Source: UBA5859 sp041940025
GTDB lineage: Bacteria; Pseudomonadota; Gammaproteobacteria; UBA5859
NCBI GenBank assembly: GCA_041940025.1
Contig: JBGTSY010000005.1
Span: 1 to 64,000, forward strand
Direction of reading: 5' to 3'
Length of the DNA stretch: 64,000 bases
Under the pieces are notes generated by a model. That model saw only the letters and a list, made by a program, of their open reading frames with translations. It was not told where the DNA came from and made no database searches. Both the position numbers and the translations under genes were made by a program. The number at the start of each line of letters is the position of its first letter. The stretch's first letter is position 1. Below, one piece after another: positions 7,919 to 16,020 of the stretch.

Positions 7919-8314
7919 ATGAGTATGTCCGATCCTTTAGCAGATATGTTTACCCGCATTCGCAATGCGCAAGCGGTGGGTAAAAAAGCGGTCACCATGC
8001 CGCAGTCGAAACTTAAATCGGCGCTCGCACAGGTGCTCACTGACGAGGGTTATATTGAAGGATTTGACACTGCTGAAATAGAAGGCAAACAAACCTTGTG
8101 TATCGATTTGAAATATCATCTGGGCAAACCGGTGATCGAGTCGATTTCAAGAGTGAGTCGTCCGGGTAGACGAGTTTTTAAAGCGAATAACGACTTACCG
8201 CAGGTTCGTGGTGGTTTAGGTATCGCTATTATCTCTACCTCCAAGGGTTTAATGACTGATCGCAAAGCTCGTAAAGTGGGCCAGGGCGGTGAAGTCATCT
8301 GCCAAGTATTTTAA
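7919..8314 (+). CDS. rpsH: 30S ribosomal protein S8
   Basis: Primary 16S rRNA binding protein and, in E. coli, the translational repressor of the spc operon acting near rplE. The 131 residues include DPLADMFTRIRNAQAVGKK and the C-terminal STSKGLMTDRKARK. AAGGAA precedes the first ATG at about ten bases; a second ATG two codons later is also possible. Confidence 0.97.
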   Translation: MSMSDPLADMFTRIRNAQAVGKKAVTMPQSKLKSALAQVLTDEGYIEGFDTAEIEGKQTLCIDLKYHLGKPVIESISRVSRPGRRVFKANNDLPQVRGGLGIAIISTSKGLMTDRKARKVGQGGEVICQVF

Positions 8315-8323
8315 GAGGGTTTT

Positions 8324-8857
8324 ATGTCTAGGGTCGCGAAAAATCCTATCCCGGTGCCAAAAGGCGTGGAGGTGAAGTTAGAAGGTAATCACCTCACCGT
8401 AAAAGGCTCAAAGGGTCAATTGGAGATGGATGTTCACGAAGAGGTGAAGGTCAATCTGAGTGAGGAGCAGATCACCACTGAACCTGCCATCGAAGCACAA
8501 AGTTCTGTGGCTTTAGCGGGCACCACTCGGGCCTTGATCAATAATATGGTGATAGGCACTCATGAAGGATTTGAGCGTAAACTAGAGCTGGTGGGTGTGG
8601 GGTATCGGGCTCAGGCAAAGGGCTCCACGCTCAACATCAATGCCGGTTATTCTCATCCTGTTGATATCGATGCACCCGAAGGCATTACATTTGAAACGCC
8701 TAGCCAGACTGAAATCATTGTCAAAGGTTTGGACAAACAGTTGGTGGGGCAAATTAGCGCCAATATTCGATCTGTTCGTCCACCGGAACCCTACAAAGGT
8801 AAGGGGATCCGGTATTCAGACGAACATGTAGTGCGTAAAGAAGCGAAGAAGAAATAA
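8324..8857 (+). CDS. rplF: 50S ribosomal protein L6
   Basis: Two-domain 50S protein near the factor-binding site. The 177-residue product begins MSRVAKNPIPVPKGVEV and has the C-terminal signature RPPEPYKGKGIRYSDEHVVR. The gap to rpsH is nine bases and to rplR ten, consistent with a single message. Confidence 0.98.
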   Translation: MSRVAKNPIPVPKGVEVKLEGNHLTVKGSKGQLEMDVHEEVKVNLSEEQITTEPAIEAQSSVALAGTTRALINNMVIGTHEGFERKLELVGVGYRAQAKGSTLNINAGYSHPVDIDAPEGITFETPSQTEIIVKGLDKQLVGQISANIRSVRPPEPYKGKGIRYSDEHVVRKEAKKK

Positions 8858-8867
8858 GGTATCAATC

Positions 8868-9221
8868 ATGAATAAACAGAACGCTCGATTACGTCGTTCC
8901 GTTAAAACCAGAGCAAAAATTCGCGAGCAGCGCATAGCACGACTTGGCGTGTATCGTACGCCGAAGCATACCTATGCGCAGATTTTTTCAGCGGATGGAT
9001 CACAAGTTTTAGTCAGCGCCGCCAGTACTGAAAAAGCGTTGCGTGAGCAATGTAAGTTTGGTGGCAATGTAGAAGCAGCAAAGATTATAGGTAAAACCAT
9101 TGCAGAACGAGCCAAAGAAGCGGGTGTCTCCCAAGTGGCTTTTGATCGTTCTGGTTTTAAATATCACGGTCGCATCAAAGCATTGGCAGATGCAGCAAGA
9201 GAATCAGGACTCGAATTTTAA
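8868..9221 (+). CDS. rplR: 50S ribosomal protein L18
   Basis: 5S rRNA binding protein of the central protuberance. The 117 residues include RLGVYRTPKHTYAQIFS in the first part and the end motif AFDRSGFKYHGRIKALADAA. It sits between rplF and rpsE in the standard order. Confidence 0.97.
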   Translation: MNKQNARLRRSVKTRAKIREQRIARLGVYRTPKHTYAQIFSADGSQVLVSAASTEKALREQCKFGGNVEAAKIIGKTIAERAKEAGVSQVAFDRSGFKYHGRIKALADAARESGLEF

Positions 9222-9230
9222 AGGTGCATT

Positions 9231-9737
9231 ATGGCAGTGTCAGCAGACTCTAAACCAAACGATGGTTTTCAAGAAAAACTGGTCTCCGTAAAACGTGTTG
9301 CCAAGGTAGTACGAGGTGGGCGTCAATTTGGATTTTCTGCGCTCACCGTTGTGGGCGATGGTGAAGGCCGGGTAGGTTTTGGCCAAGGTAAGGCACGTGA
9401 GGTTCCTCTGGCTATTCAGAAAGCAATGGAATCCGCAAGAAAAAACATGGTTAGGGTGCATCTGGATGGCAATACTTTGCAATATGCAACAGTTGGACGT
9501 CACGGTGCGGCAAAAGTGTTTATGAAACCTGCTTCAGATGGTACCGGCGTTATTGCCGGTGGTGCGATGCGGGCAGTATTCGAAGTAGTGGGTGTGCAAA
9601 ATGTATTGTCCAAATGTATTGGAACCACAAATCCAATCAATGTGGTCAGAGCCACAGTTAACGCCTTGAGCAGCATGTCTTCCCCCGAAGATGTTGCAGC
9701 AAAACGGGGTAAAAGTGTGGAAGAGATCACTTCATGA
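9231..9737 (+). CDS. rpsE: 30S ribosomal protein S5
   Basis: 30S protein important for decoding accuracy and the target of spectinomycin-resistance changes. Of 168 residues, the double-stranded RNA-binding-like domain contains VSVKRVAKVVRGGRQFGFSA and VGDGEGRVGFGQGKAREVP. Its stop overlaps the rpmD start by four bases (ATGA). Confidence 0.97.
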   Translation: MAVSADSKPNDGFQEKLVSVKRVAKVVRGGRQFGFSALTVVGDGEGRVGFGQGKAREVPLAIQKAMESARKNMVRVHLDGNTLQYATVGRHGAAKVFMKPASDGTGVIAGGAMRAVFEVVGVQNVLSKCIGTTNPINVVRATVNALSSMSSPEDVAAKRGKSVEEITS

Positions 9738-9925
9738 GTGCAAAAGAGAAGAAATTGGCGGTAACGCTGGTACGCAGCCAGCATGGCCGAATTAAAAAAC
9801 ACCAAGATTGTGTGAGGGGTTTGGGTCTAAGACGTATGCATCATCGCGTGGAAGTGATAGATACACCTGAAAACCGCGGCATGATCAATAAGGTTTCCTA
9901 CATGCTTAAGGTCGAGGAACTTTAA
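9734..9925 (+). CDS. rpmD: 50S ribosomal protein L30
   Basis: Small 50S protein of 63 residues found in most gammaproteobacteria. The family pattern VTLVRSQHGRIKKHQDCVRG, then LGLRRMHHRVEVIDTPENRG, covers most of the chain. It overlaps rpsE by four bases, and rplO begins two bases after its stop, so all three are coupled. Confidence 0.96.
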   Translation: MSAKEKKLAVTLVRSQHGRIKKHQDCVRGLGLRRMHHRVEVIDTPENRGMINKVSYMLKVEEL

Positions 9926-9927
9926 TC

Positions 9928-10359
9928 ATGAAACTGAATACGATAAAACCTGCTGAGGGTGCTCGCCAGGAGAAGAAAAGAGTCGGTCGTGGAATGGGAT
10001 CGGGCTCAGGCAAAACCTGTGGTCGTGGACACAAGGGACAGCGGTCTCGCTCGGGTGGTTATCACAAGGTAGGGTTCGAAGGTGGTCAGATGCCGTTGCA
10101 AAGACGAGTGCCTAAATTCGGATTTCGTTCGCGCAAGAGTCGCTTCGTTGCAGAAGTGAGACTCAGCGAAATCGACAAATTAGATGCTTCAGAAATAGAT
10201 TTGGATCTATTGAAGCAAGCCAAGGTAGTGCCGCAGGAAACCAAGTCAGCCAAGGTAATTTTGTCTGGAGAAATTTCAAAGGCGGTTCGCTTAACTGATT
10301 TGCGTGTCACCGCTGGTGCCAAAACCGCCATTGAAGCCGCCGGTGGTTCGGTGGCCTAG
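9928..10359 (+). CDS. rplO: 50S ribosomal protein L15
   Basis: Late assembly protein of the 50S subunit. The 143-residue product begins MKLNTIKPAEGARQEKKRVG. Its glycine-rich N-terminal extension GMGSGSGKTCGRGHKGQRS winds into rRNA, and the globular domain follows. secY begins five bases after the stop. Confidence 0.97.
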   Translation: MKLNTIKPAEGARQEKKRVGRGMGSGSGKTCGRGHKGQRSRSGGYHKVGFEGGQMPLQRRVPKFGFRSRKSRFVAEVRLSEIDKLDASEIDLDLLKQAKVVPQETKSAKVILSGEISKAVRLTDLRVTAGAKTAIEAAGGSVA

Positions 10360-10364
10360 TAAGC

Positions 10365-11681
10365 ATGACGAGTCCAAAGGCAGGCGGCGCAGCGACATCT
10401 GGCAGTAACATGCAGGAACTGCGGCAACGCATTCTGTTCTTATTGGGCGCATTGGTCGTTTTTCGCATTGGTGCCCATATTCCAGTTCCAGGTATTGATC
10501 CCGAAGAGCTGCGTAAGCTGATGGATCAACAGCAAGGCACGATCCTGGCTGTGTTTAATATGTTTTCCGGTGGTTCTCTTGAGCGGTTAGCGGTATTTGC
10601 ATTGGGCGTGATGCCCTATATTTCCGCGTCTATCATCATGCAACTTTTGAGTTCTGTGGTGCCCACCCTGGAGCAACTCAAAAAAGAGGGTGAGCAAGGG
10701 CGTCGGAAACTGACTCAGTACACCCGCTATGGCACGGTGGCGCTGGCCACCTTTCAGGGTATGAGTGCGTCTATTGCGCTGGAAGCCCAGCCGGTTGTAT
10801 TGGAAGCGGGATGGATGTTTAGACTGACCACAACGGTGACTTTGGTGACGGGTACACTATTTTTAATGTGGTTAGGTGAGCAGGTGACGGAGCGGGGCAT
10901 CGGCAATGGCATATCGCTTATCATTTTTGCCGGTATCGTTGCAGGGTTACCTAGTGCCGTTGGCGGCACCTTAGAGTTGGCGCGAACGGGGGAATTAAAT
11001 TTCTTAGTAGTGGCCATTATTTTGGCGGCTGTGGTGGCAGTCACAGCATTTGTGGTTTTTGTAGAGCGTGGTCAAAGACGCATCACCATCAATTATGCGA
11101 AACGGCAGGTGGGTAGAAAAATGTACGGCGGGCAGACAAGTCATTTACCTCTCAAGGTGAATATGGCCGGGGTGATTCCACCCATTTTTGCTTCTAGTAT
11201 TATTCTTTTTCCGGCCACCTTGGGTGGATGGGTGTCAGATGCAGCGGGCTTTGCATGGTTAAAGTCGTTGGCAGCGGCCTTTTCTCCAGGACAACCGGTC
11301 TATGTGATCGCTTACGCTGTGGCTATTGTGTTTTTCTGTTTTTTTTACACCGCTTTAGTTTTTGATCCCAAAGATACTGCGGATAACTTAAAACGTTCTG
11401 GCGCTTTTATCCCTGGGATCAGGCCTGGAGAGCAAACCATTAAATACATGGACAAGATTATGTCCAGGTTGACGTTAGTCGGTGCGGTCTATGTGACCTT
11501 GGTCTGTCTGCTGCCTGAGTTTTTAATTCTGTATGCAAACGTTCCGTTCTATTTTGGTGGCACCTCTTTACTGATTATTGTGGTAGTGGTGATGGATCTC
11601 ATGGCTCAAGTGCAGTCACATCTGCTGTCTCAGCAGTATGAGGGGCTGATGAAAAAGAGCAAATTGAAAGGCGTCCGGTAG
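10365..11681 (+). CDS. secY: SecY preprotein translocase channel subunit
   Basis: Main channel of the Sec translocon in the inner membrane, partner of SecE, SecG and SecA. The 438-residue length fits and about ten hydrophobic segments are visible. Conserved blocks include FNMFSGGSLERLAVFALGVMP, followed by the plug and lateral-gate region PYISASIIMQLL, and the cytosolic loop with KRQVGRKMYGGQTSHLP, which contacts SecA and the ribosome. It is cotranscribed with rplO and rpmJ as in E. coli. Confidence 0.98.
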   Translation: MTSPKAGGAATSGSNMQELRQRILFLLGALVVFRIGAHIPVPGIDPEELRKLMDQQQGTILAVFNMFSGGSLERLAVFALGVMPYISASIIMQLLSSVVPTLEQLKKEGEQGRRKLTQYTRYGTVALATFQGMSASIALEAQPVVLEAGWMFRLTTTVTLVTGTLFLMWLGEQVTERGIGNGISLIIFAGIVAGLPSAVGGTLELARTGELNFLVVAIILAAVVAVTAFVVFVERGQRRITINYAKRQVGRKMYGGQTSHLPLKVNMAGVIPPIFASSIILFPATLGGWVSDAAGFAWLKSLAAAFSPGQPVYVIAYAVAIVFFCFFYTALVFDPKDTADNLKRSGAFIPGIRPGEQTIKYMDKIMSRLTLVGAVYVTLVCLLPEFLILYANVPFYFGGTSLLIIVVVVMDLMAQVQSHLLSQQYEGLMKKSKLKGVR

Positions 11682-11710
11682 CGTTTCGGCGTCCTGGTTG
11701 GAGTAGCAAA

Positions 11711-11824
11711 GTGAAAGTAAGAGCTTCTGTTAAGCGTATGTGCCGAAACTGTAAAGTCGTTAGACGAAACGGTGTGGTGCGTGTGATTTGTAAAGATGGT
11801 CGCCATAAACAGCGCCAGGGGTAG
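11711..11824 (+). CDS. rpmJ: 50S ribosomal protein L36, zinc form
   Basis: Very small 50S protein of 37 residues, MKVRASVKRMCRNCKVVRR onward, ending KHRQ-like as HKQRQG. The start codon is GTG, chosen because it gives the invariant N terminus. The zinc ligands C11, C14, C27 and H32 are all kept, so this is the C+ paralog. It follows secY by 29 bases, the usual place at the end of the spc operon. Confidence 0.95.
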   Translation: MKVRASVKRMCRNCKVVRRNGVVRVICKDGRHKQRQG

Positions 11825-11934
11825 GTAATTAGATTTAACTTATCTATTGATTTTAATGGCTTAGTGGGCTAGTCTTTCGCGTTTTCGCTGATTCGGCGGA
11901 ATTGTCTGAAGAAGTCCCTGGGAGACAATGAAAT
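11825..11934 (+). promoter_or_regulatory. Alpha operon leader region (promoter uncertain)
   Basis: This 110-base gap separates rpmJ from rpsM, where E. coli has the alpha promoter and the S4-binding leader. TTGATT (11847-11852) with TAGTCT (11870-11875) at 17-base spacing is the best promoter pair seen, but the -10 box matches only three of six bases. GGGAG stands about ten bases before the rpsM ATG. No clear equivalent of the E. coli S4 pseudoknot was recognised by eye. Confidence 0.25.
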
Positions 11935-12291
11935 ATGGCTCGGATAGCGGGCATTAATGTTCCAGTTCATAAACATATCGTCATTGCATTGACGTCTATT
12001 TATGGAATTGGCAACACTCGTGCAAAAGAGATATGTGACGCGGCCAACGTCGCACCTGAAATCAAGGTGAAAGATTTAGACGAGGGTCAATTGGAATCAC
12101 TTAGAAATGAGGTCGGCAAACTTAGCGTAGAAGGTGATTTGCGACGTGAAATTTCTATGAATATTAAGCGTTTAATGGATCTTGGCTGCTACCGAGGCAT
12201 TCGTCATCGAAGAGGATTGCCAGTACGAGGTCAACAAACGCAGACAAATGCCAGAACCCGTAAAGGTCCGCGTCGACCCATTAAACGATAA
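11935..12291 (+). CDS. rpsM: 30S ribosomal protein S13
   Basis: 30S head protein that bridges to L5 and contacts P-site tRNA. The 118 residues begin MARIAGINVPVHKHIVIALT and end with the basic tail RTRKGPRRPIKR. The helix-two-turn-helix segment and YRGIRHRRGLPVRGQ are typical. It is the first gene of the alpha section. Confidence 0.98.
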   Translation: MARIAGINVPVHKHIVIALTSIYGIGNTRAKEICDAANVAPEIKVKDLDEGQLESLRNEVGKLSVEGDLRREISMNIKRLMDLGCYRGIRHRRGLPVRGQQTQTNARTRKGPRRPIKR

Positions 12292-12316
12292 TCGAGCAAA
12301 GTGAGTAATTGAGTAT

Positions 12317-12706
12317 ATGGCTAAGGTAACTGGCAAAGGTCGCAAAAAAATTCTACGGGATGTGTCCGACGGTATCGCTCACGTGCACGCTTCATTTAAT
12401 AATACCATCATCACCATCACCGACAGGCAAGGTAATACCTTGTCGTGGGCCACAGCGGGTGGTTCGGGTTTTCGGGGCTCACGAAAAAGCACGCCCTTCG
12501 CCGCTCAAGTCGCAGCAGAGCGCGCTGGAACAGCGGCTAAAGAATATGGACTGAAAAATCTTGATGTCAAGGTTAAGGGACCGGGACCTGGTAGAGAATC
12601 TGCGTTAAGAGCATTAAATTCAATAGGGTATAAAATTACCAATATTAATGATGTAACCCCTATTCCCCATAACGGTTGTCGACCCCCGAAAAAGCGTCGT
12701 GTGTAG
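12317..12706 (+). CDS. rpsK: 30S ribosomal protein S11
   Basis: 30S platform protein near the E site. The 129-residue product includes IAHVHASFNNTIITITDRQG and ends PIPHNGCRPPKKRRV, the strictly conserved tail. The asparagine in the PHNG context is the site of isoaspartate formation in E. coli S11. It lies between rpsM and rpsD. Confidence 0.98.
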   Translation: MAKVTGKGRKKILRDVSDGIAHVHASFNNTIITITDRQGNTLSWATAGGSGFRGSRKSTPFAAQVAAERAGTAAKEYGLKNLDVKVKGPGPGRESALRALNSIGYKITNINDVTPIPHNGCRPPKKRRV

Positions 12707-12721
12707 TTAGGAGATTCTATT

Positions 12722-13348
12722 TTGGCAAGATATATTGGCGCGAAATGTCGAATTTGTAGACGAGAGGGCGAAAAGCTCTACTTAAAAGGTGAAAAGTGCT
12801 TTTCTAGCAAATGTGGTATCGAAAAGCGCCCCTTTCCACCAGGACAACATGGTCAAAAGAGACCAAGAATGACAGATTATGCTGTGCAGTTACGTGAAAA
12901 ACAAAAATTGCGTAAGACCTACGGTATATTAGAAGATCAATTCCGTCTTTATTACAAAGAAGCGGAACGCATTAAGGGTTCAACCGGTGAAAACCTGCTG
13001 CAACTATTAGAGTCTCGTCTAGACAACGTTGTATTTAGAATGGGATTTGGTGCATCCCGAGCTGAAGCCCGTCAATTGATTCGCCATAAAGCAATTTTGG
13101 TGAACGGTAAACGAGTGAATATTCCTTCTTATAAGCTTCGCGCAAATGATGAAATCACTGTTAATGAAGCGGCGCGAGAACAACTCCGAGTCAAAGCCGC
13201 AGTGCAGTTGGCCAAACAGCGTGGTTTTCCAGAGTGGTTGGATGTGGATACAGAGAAATGTCGTGGTGTTTATAAAGCGCATCCAGAGCGCAGTGAGTTA
13301 TCTCCAAACATCAACGAAAATCTAGTAGTCGAACTTTACTCCAAATAA
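12722..13348 (+). CDS. rpsD: 30S ribosomal protein S4, zinc (C+) form
   Basis: Primary 16S rRNA binding protein and, in E. coli, the repressor of the alpha operon. The 208 residues begin ARYIGAKCRICRREGEKLYL. The four cysteines of CRIC and KCFSSKC form the zinc knuckle that E. coli S4 lacks. The S4 RNA-binding domain follows in LESRLDNVVFRMGFGASRAE. The start codon is TTG after TAGGAG, chosen because it gives the family N terminus; no ATG is available. The weak start might limit expression. Confidence 0.97.
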   Translation: MARYIGAKCRICRREGEKLYLKGEKCFSSKCGIEKRPFPPGQHGQKRPRMTDYAVQLREKQKLRKTYGILEDQFRLYYKEAERIKGSTGENLLQLLESRLDNVVFRMGFGASRAEARQLIRHKAILVNGKRVNIPSYKLRANDEITVNEAAREQLRVKAAVQLAKQRGFPEWLDVDTEKCRGVYKAHPERSELSPNINENLVVELYSK

Positions 13349-13363
13349 GTGAGAGACTAATAC

Positions 13364-14371
13364 ATGCAAGGATATGTAACAGAGCTGCTTAAACCACGTC
13401 TGGTGGATGTACAAAATCTCAACCAGAATGTGTCAAAAATTACTCTTGAGCCTTTGGAGAGAGGTTTTGGTTATACCCTGGGACATGCGCTCAGAAGAAT
13501 TTTACTCTCTTCCATGCCCGGATGTGCGGTGGTGGAAGCGCAGTTTGATGGCGTCTTGCATGAATACACTTCAATCGAAGGTGTTCAAGAAGATGTGATT
13601 GAAATACTGCTTAATCTGAAAGGCATTGCCGTGATGTTACACGGCAAGGACGAAGTCACCGTTAACCTTTCAAAAGCAGGGCCAGGAGTAGTGACAGCGG
13701 GTGATATTGTTCATGATGACAGTGTACAGATAGTCAATCCGGATCATGTGATCGCCCATTTAACTAAAGCGGGATCGCTGACTGCACAACTCAAAATTGA
13801 ACGAGGCCGTGGCTATGTACCGGCAACTGCCCGAGGCAGTGAAGAAGAGGAGGCGGTGATTGGCCGTCTTCAACTGGATGCCACCTATAGCCCTGTACAA
13901 AGAGTGACTTACGTGGTTGAGAGTGCTCGCGTCGAGCAAAGAACCGATCTGGATAAATTAGTACTAGAGTTGGAAACAAACGGTACCTTGGATCCCGAAG
14001 AGGCTATTCGTGAGGCCGCAACGATGTTGCAAGATCAGCTTTCATCATTTGTGATTCTAAAGGCGGATGAACAACCACAACCGCAAAAGCAGGAATCAGA
14101 AATGGATCCAATTCTGTTGCGTCCTGTAGATGATTTAGAACTCACGGTCAGATCTGCAAACTGTTTGAAAGCTGAAAATGTCTATTACGTGGGCGATTTA
14201 ATTCAGCGTACCGAGGTGGAATTATTAAAAACCCCTAATCTGGGTAAAAAGTCTTTGACTGAGATTAAAGATGTATTGGCTTCGAAGGGTTTATCCTTAG
14301 GTATGCGCTTGGAAAATTGGCCGCCTCCGGGATTGTACGATAAAAAAGATCCAGAGCAGGAATCTGCTTAA
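13364..14371 (+). CDS. rpoA: RNA polymerase alpha subunit
   Basis: Scaffold of RNA polymerase whose C-terminal domain binds UP elements and activators. The 335-residue product has the N-terminal dimerisation part, with ERGFGYTLGHALRRILLSSM. A glutamine- and glutamate-rich linker lies around residue 235, and then comes the helix-hairpin-helix C-terminal domain with RSANCLKAENVYYVGDL and TPNLGKKSLTEIKDVLASKG. It lies between rpsD and rplQ as usual. Confidence 0.98.
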   Translation: MQGYVTELLKPRLVDVQNLNQNVSKITLEPLERGFGYTLGHALRRILLSSMPGCAVVEAQFDGVLHEYTSIEGVQEDVIEILLNLKGIAVMLHGKDEVTVNLSKAGPGVVTAGDIVHDDSVQIVNPDHVIAHLTKAGSLTAQLKIERGRGYVPATARGSEEEEAVIGRLQLDATYSPVQRVTYVVESARVEQRTDLDKLVLELETNGTLDPEEAIREAATMLQDQLSSFVILKADEQPQPQKQESEMDPILLRPVDDLELTVRSANCLKAENVYYVGDLIQRTEVELLKTPNLGKKSLTEIKDVLASKGLSLGMRLENWPPPGLYDKKDPEQESA

Positions 14372-14406
14372 GTTTAACTTCAGATTGAATCCATAGGATA
14401 AGAATC

Positions 14407-14778
14407 ATGCGACATAGGAAATCCGGCAGGCAGTTGAACCGGAACAGTAGTCACCGTAGAGCGATGTATCGCAATATGTCTGCTTCGTTGGTGGAGCATG
14501 AATTGATACGTACCACTTTGCCTAAAGCAAAGGAACTGCGACGGGTGATCGAGCCTCTCATCACTCGAGCGAAAACGGATTCGCTGGCAAATCGACGGTT
14601 AGTATTCGACAGACTTCGCGAACGAACCGCGGTGACAAAATTGTTTAACGAGTTGGGGCCAAGATACGCAGACCGTCCAGGGGGCTATCTGCGAATTATA
14701 AAATGCGGGTTACGTGCCGGTGATAAAGCGCAAATGGCCTATGTGGAACTAGTCGATAGGCCCGGTGCCGAAGAGTAG
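14407..14778 (+). CDS. rplQ: 50S ribosomal protein L17
   Basis: 50S protein at the base of the subunit near the tunnel exit. The 123 residues begin MRHRKSGRQLNRNSSHRRAM, a diagnostic start, and end with the usual GYLRIIKCGLRAGDKAQMAY block. It is the last gene of the ribosomal superoperon and is followed at once by a strong terminator. Confidence 0.98.
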   Translation: MRHRKSGRQLNRNSSHRRAMYRNMSASLVEHELIRTTLPKAKELRRVIEPLITRAKTDSLANRRLVFDRLRERTAVTKLFNELGPRYADRPGGYLRIIKCGLRAGDKAQMAYVELVDRPGAEE

Positions 14779-14798
14779 CGAACACACTCACACATCAT

Positions 14799-14822
14799 AA
14801 CCCGCCAAAAGGCGGGTTTTTT
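14799..14822 (+). terminator. Intrinsic terminator after rplQ
   Basis: AACCCGCC pairs with GGCGGGTT around an AAAA loop, followed by six T residues. The stem is perfect and GC-rich, and it stands 20 bases after the rplQ stop. It marks the end of the ribosomal superoperon. Confidence 0.95.
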
Positions 14823-14849
14823 GTCTGTTATTTTGCGGAATAGAATCAG

Positions 14850-15551
14850 TTGAACAAAGAAAGAACAATCAGATTGGAAATGGTGTGCAACTGGCGATAT
14901 GGTGCCGTTCTCATATTTGCATTGTGTACGGCAGCACCTCTGTCTGCAGAAGGTACCGATCAGCCAAATACATTGGAAGAGTGCGCCAATGTTGACGACT
15001 CCTTGGCAAGATTGCAATGCTACGATCGTCTGGTAGGGGTGTCACCTAAAAAAGTAGACATCGAGACTGTGGAAGAAATACCTCCAACGGAAGACAATCA
15101 TCGTTGGACCGTAGAGGTGCTTAAGAAAGATGACAAAGAAGAGGAAGTGGTGGTCATCTCCACGCCGGCCATGATGTGGATTGGTGAAACTTGTGCGGCT
15201 TGTCAGTCTCGCTTAGAAGTGCAATGTTTGGCAGGGATCCCCAGTGTTATTTTTCGTTCACCTATAGATTTAGGCAAAGGCGAGCTCATTTTCGAGGCAC
15301 AACATGATAGTCGCAACCCAGTAGAGCAGCGTGCCTTTGCGATAGATAAAGGCAAGGGTGCGGTTTTAATGAGCCCGTCGACAACGAATTTAACCAAGCA
15401 CCTGTTTATTCATGAACGATTTATTTTAAAATTAAATCGACCTAAGCAACCAATCAGCGCGCAATTTCTCATTGGTGGATTAGAGCAAGCGATTAAGCCT
15501 TATGCGGCACAGTGTGGTCTAGAAGTAGTAAAAGAGGCTGTTAATTTTTAG
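14850..15551 (+). CDS. Exported VasI/TagO-like protein
   Basis: Secreted or periplasmic protein of up to 233 residues. The motif CANVDDSLARLQCYDRL near the N terminus and the ending GLEQAIKPYAAQCGLE resemble the type VI secretion accessory family VasI/TagO, in which a C-x(n)-RLxCYD motif and an AI-x-P-x(n)-CGW end are usual. A signal peptide with core YGAVLIFALCTAAPLSA is visible. The start is uncertain: TTG at 14850 follows GCGGAAT, while ATG at 14880 gives a tidier signal peptide. No other type VI gene lies in the window, so it may be a lone family member of unknown role. Confidence 0.65.
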   Translation: MNKERTIRLEMVCNWRYGAVLIFALCTAAPLSAEGTDQPNTLEECANVDDSLARLQCYDRLVGVSPKKVDIETVEEIPPTEDNHRWTVEVLKKDDKEEEVVVISTPAMMWIGETCAACQSRLEVQCLAGIPSVIFRSPIDLGKGELIFEAQHDSRNPVEQRAFAIDKGKGAVLMSPSTTNLTKHLFIHERFILKLNRPKQPISAQFLIGGLEQAIKPYAAQCGLEVVKEAVNF

Positions 15552-16005
15552 CAGTACCAGATCGAGCATGTTTACTGAAAAAAGCACCAACACAACAGAA
15601 GCCGATGGTGGTAGTTAGTAATAGTAGGCGATACCAGTTCGGTACTTGATCGATCGTCGGCAATACAAAAAAGAGTGACGCGAGGACAGCGACCACTAGT
15701 CCGTGCCACACAGGAATGTGGGGTGATAATTTTCCGGTGAGCCAGCCAGCGAAAAACAATACTATCGAGTTTAAAGATAGACCGATTAATACGAATTCCG
15801 GATGACTAAATTGGCGCTGAAAATAAAGTTCAATTTCAGCAGAGGTCTGTCCCTGTTGGGTAAGCACATAGCGCGTGAGCTGAGACAGAGGAACGCTCAC
15901 CATAATCGAGCCAAATAAAATGAATAACACACCAGTCATGATAGCTGAAAGCGAGTGGTAAGTGCGGCCTGTTTGAAAACCACCACTCTTCCAGTTTATC
16001 TTCAT
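15541..16005 (-). CDS. Hypothetical four-helix membrane protein
   Basis: The 154-residue product is not recognised. Four hydrophobic segments are visible, about residues 20-42, 70-92, 100-117 and 124-144, with a short polar loop rich in Q between the first two, so an inner-membrane protein is likely. Its stop overlaps the end of the convergent VasI-like gene by 11 bases. It lies 15 bases downstream of the cobalamin adenosyltransferase gene and is probably cotranscribed with it, but nothing in the chain shows a function. Confidence 0.6.
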   Translation of the reverse strand: MKINWKSGGFQTGRTYHSLSAIMTGVLFILFGSIMVSVPLSQLTRYVLTQQGQTSAEIELYFQRQFSHPEFVLIGLSLNSIVLFFAGWLTGKLSPHIPVWHGLVVAVLASLFFVLPTIDQVPNWYRLLLLTTTIGFCCVGAFFSKHARSGTAKN

Positions 16006-16020
16006 TTAGGTTGTATTCAG

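Noticed and set aside
14850..14879. Certain N-terminal extension of the VasI-like protein from TTG
   Set aside because: Start cannot be decided: TTG has a modest ribosome site, but the ATG at 14880 gives a better signal peptide. Reported as uncertain.
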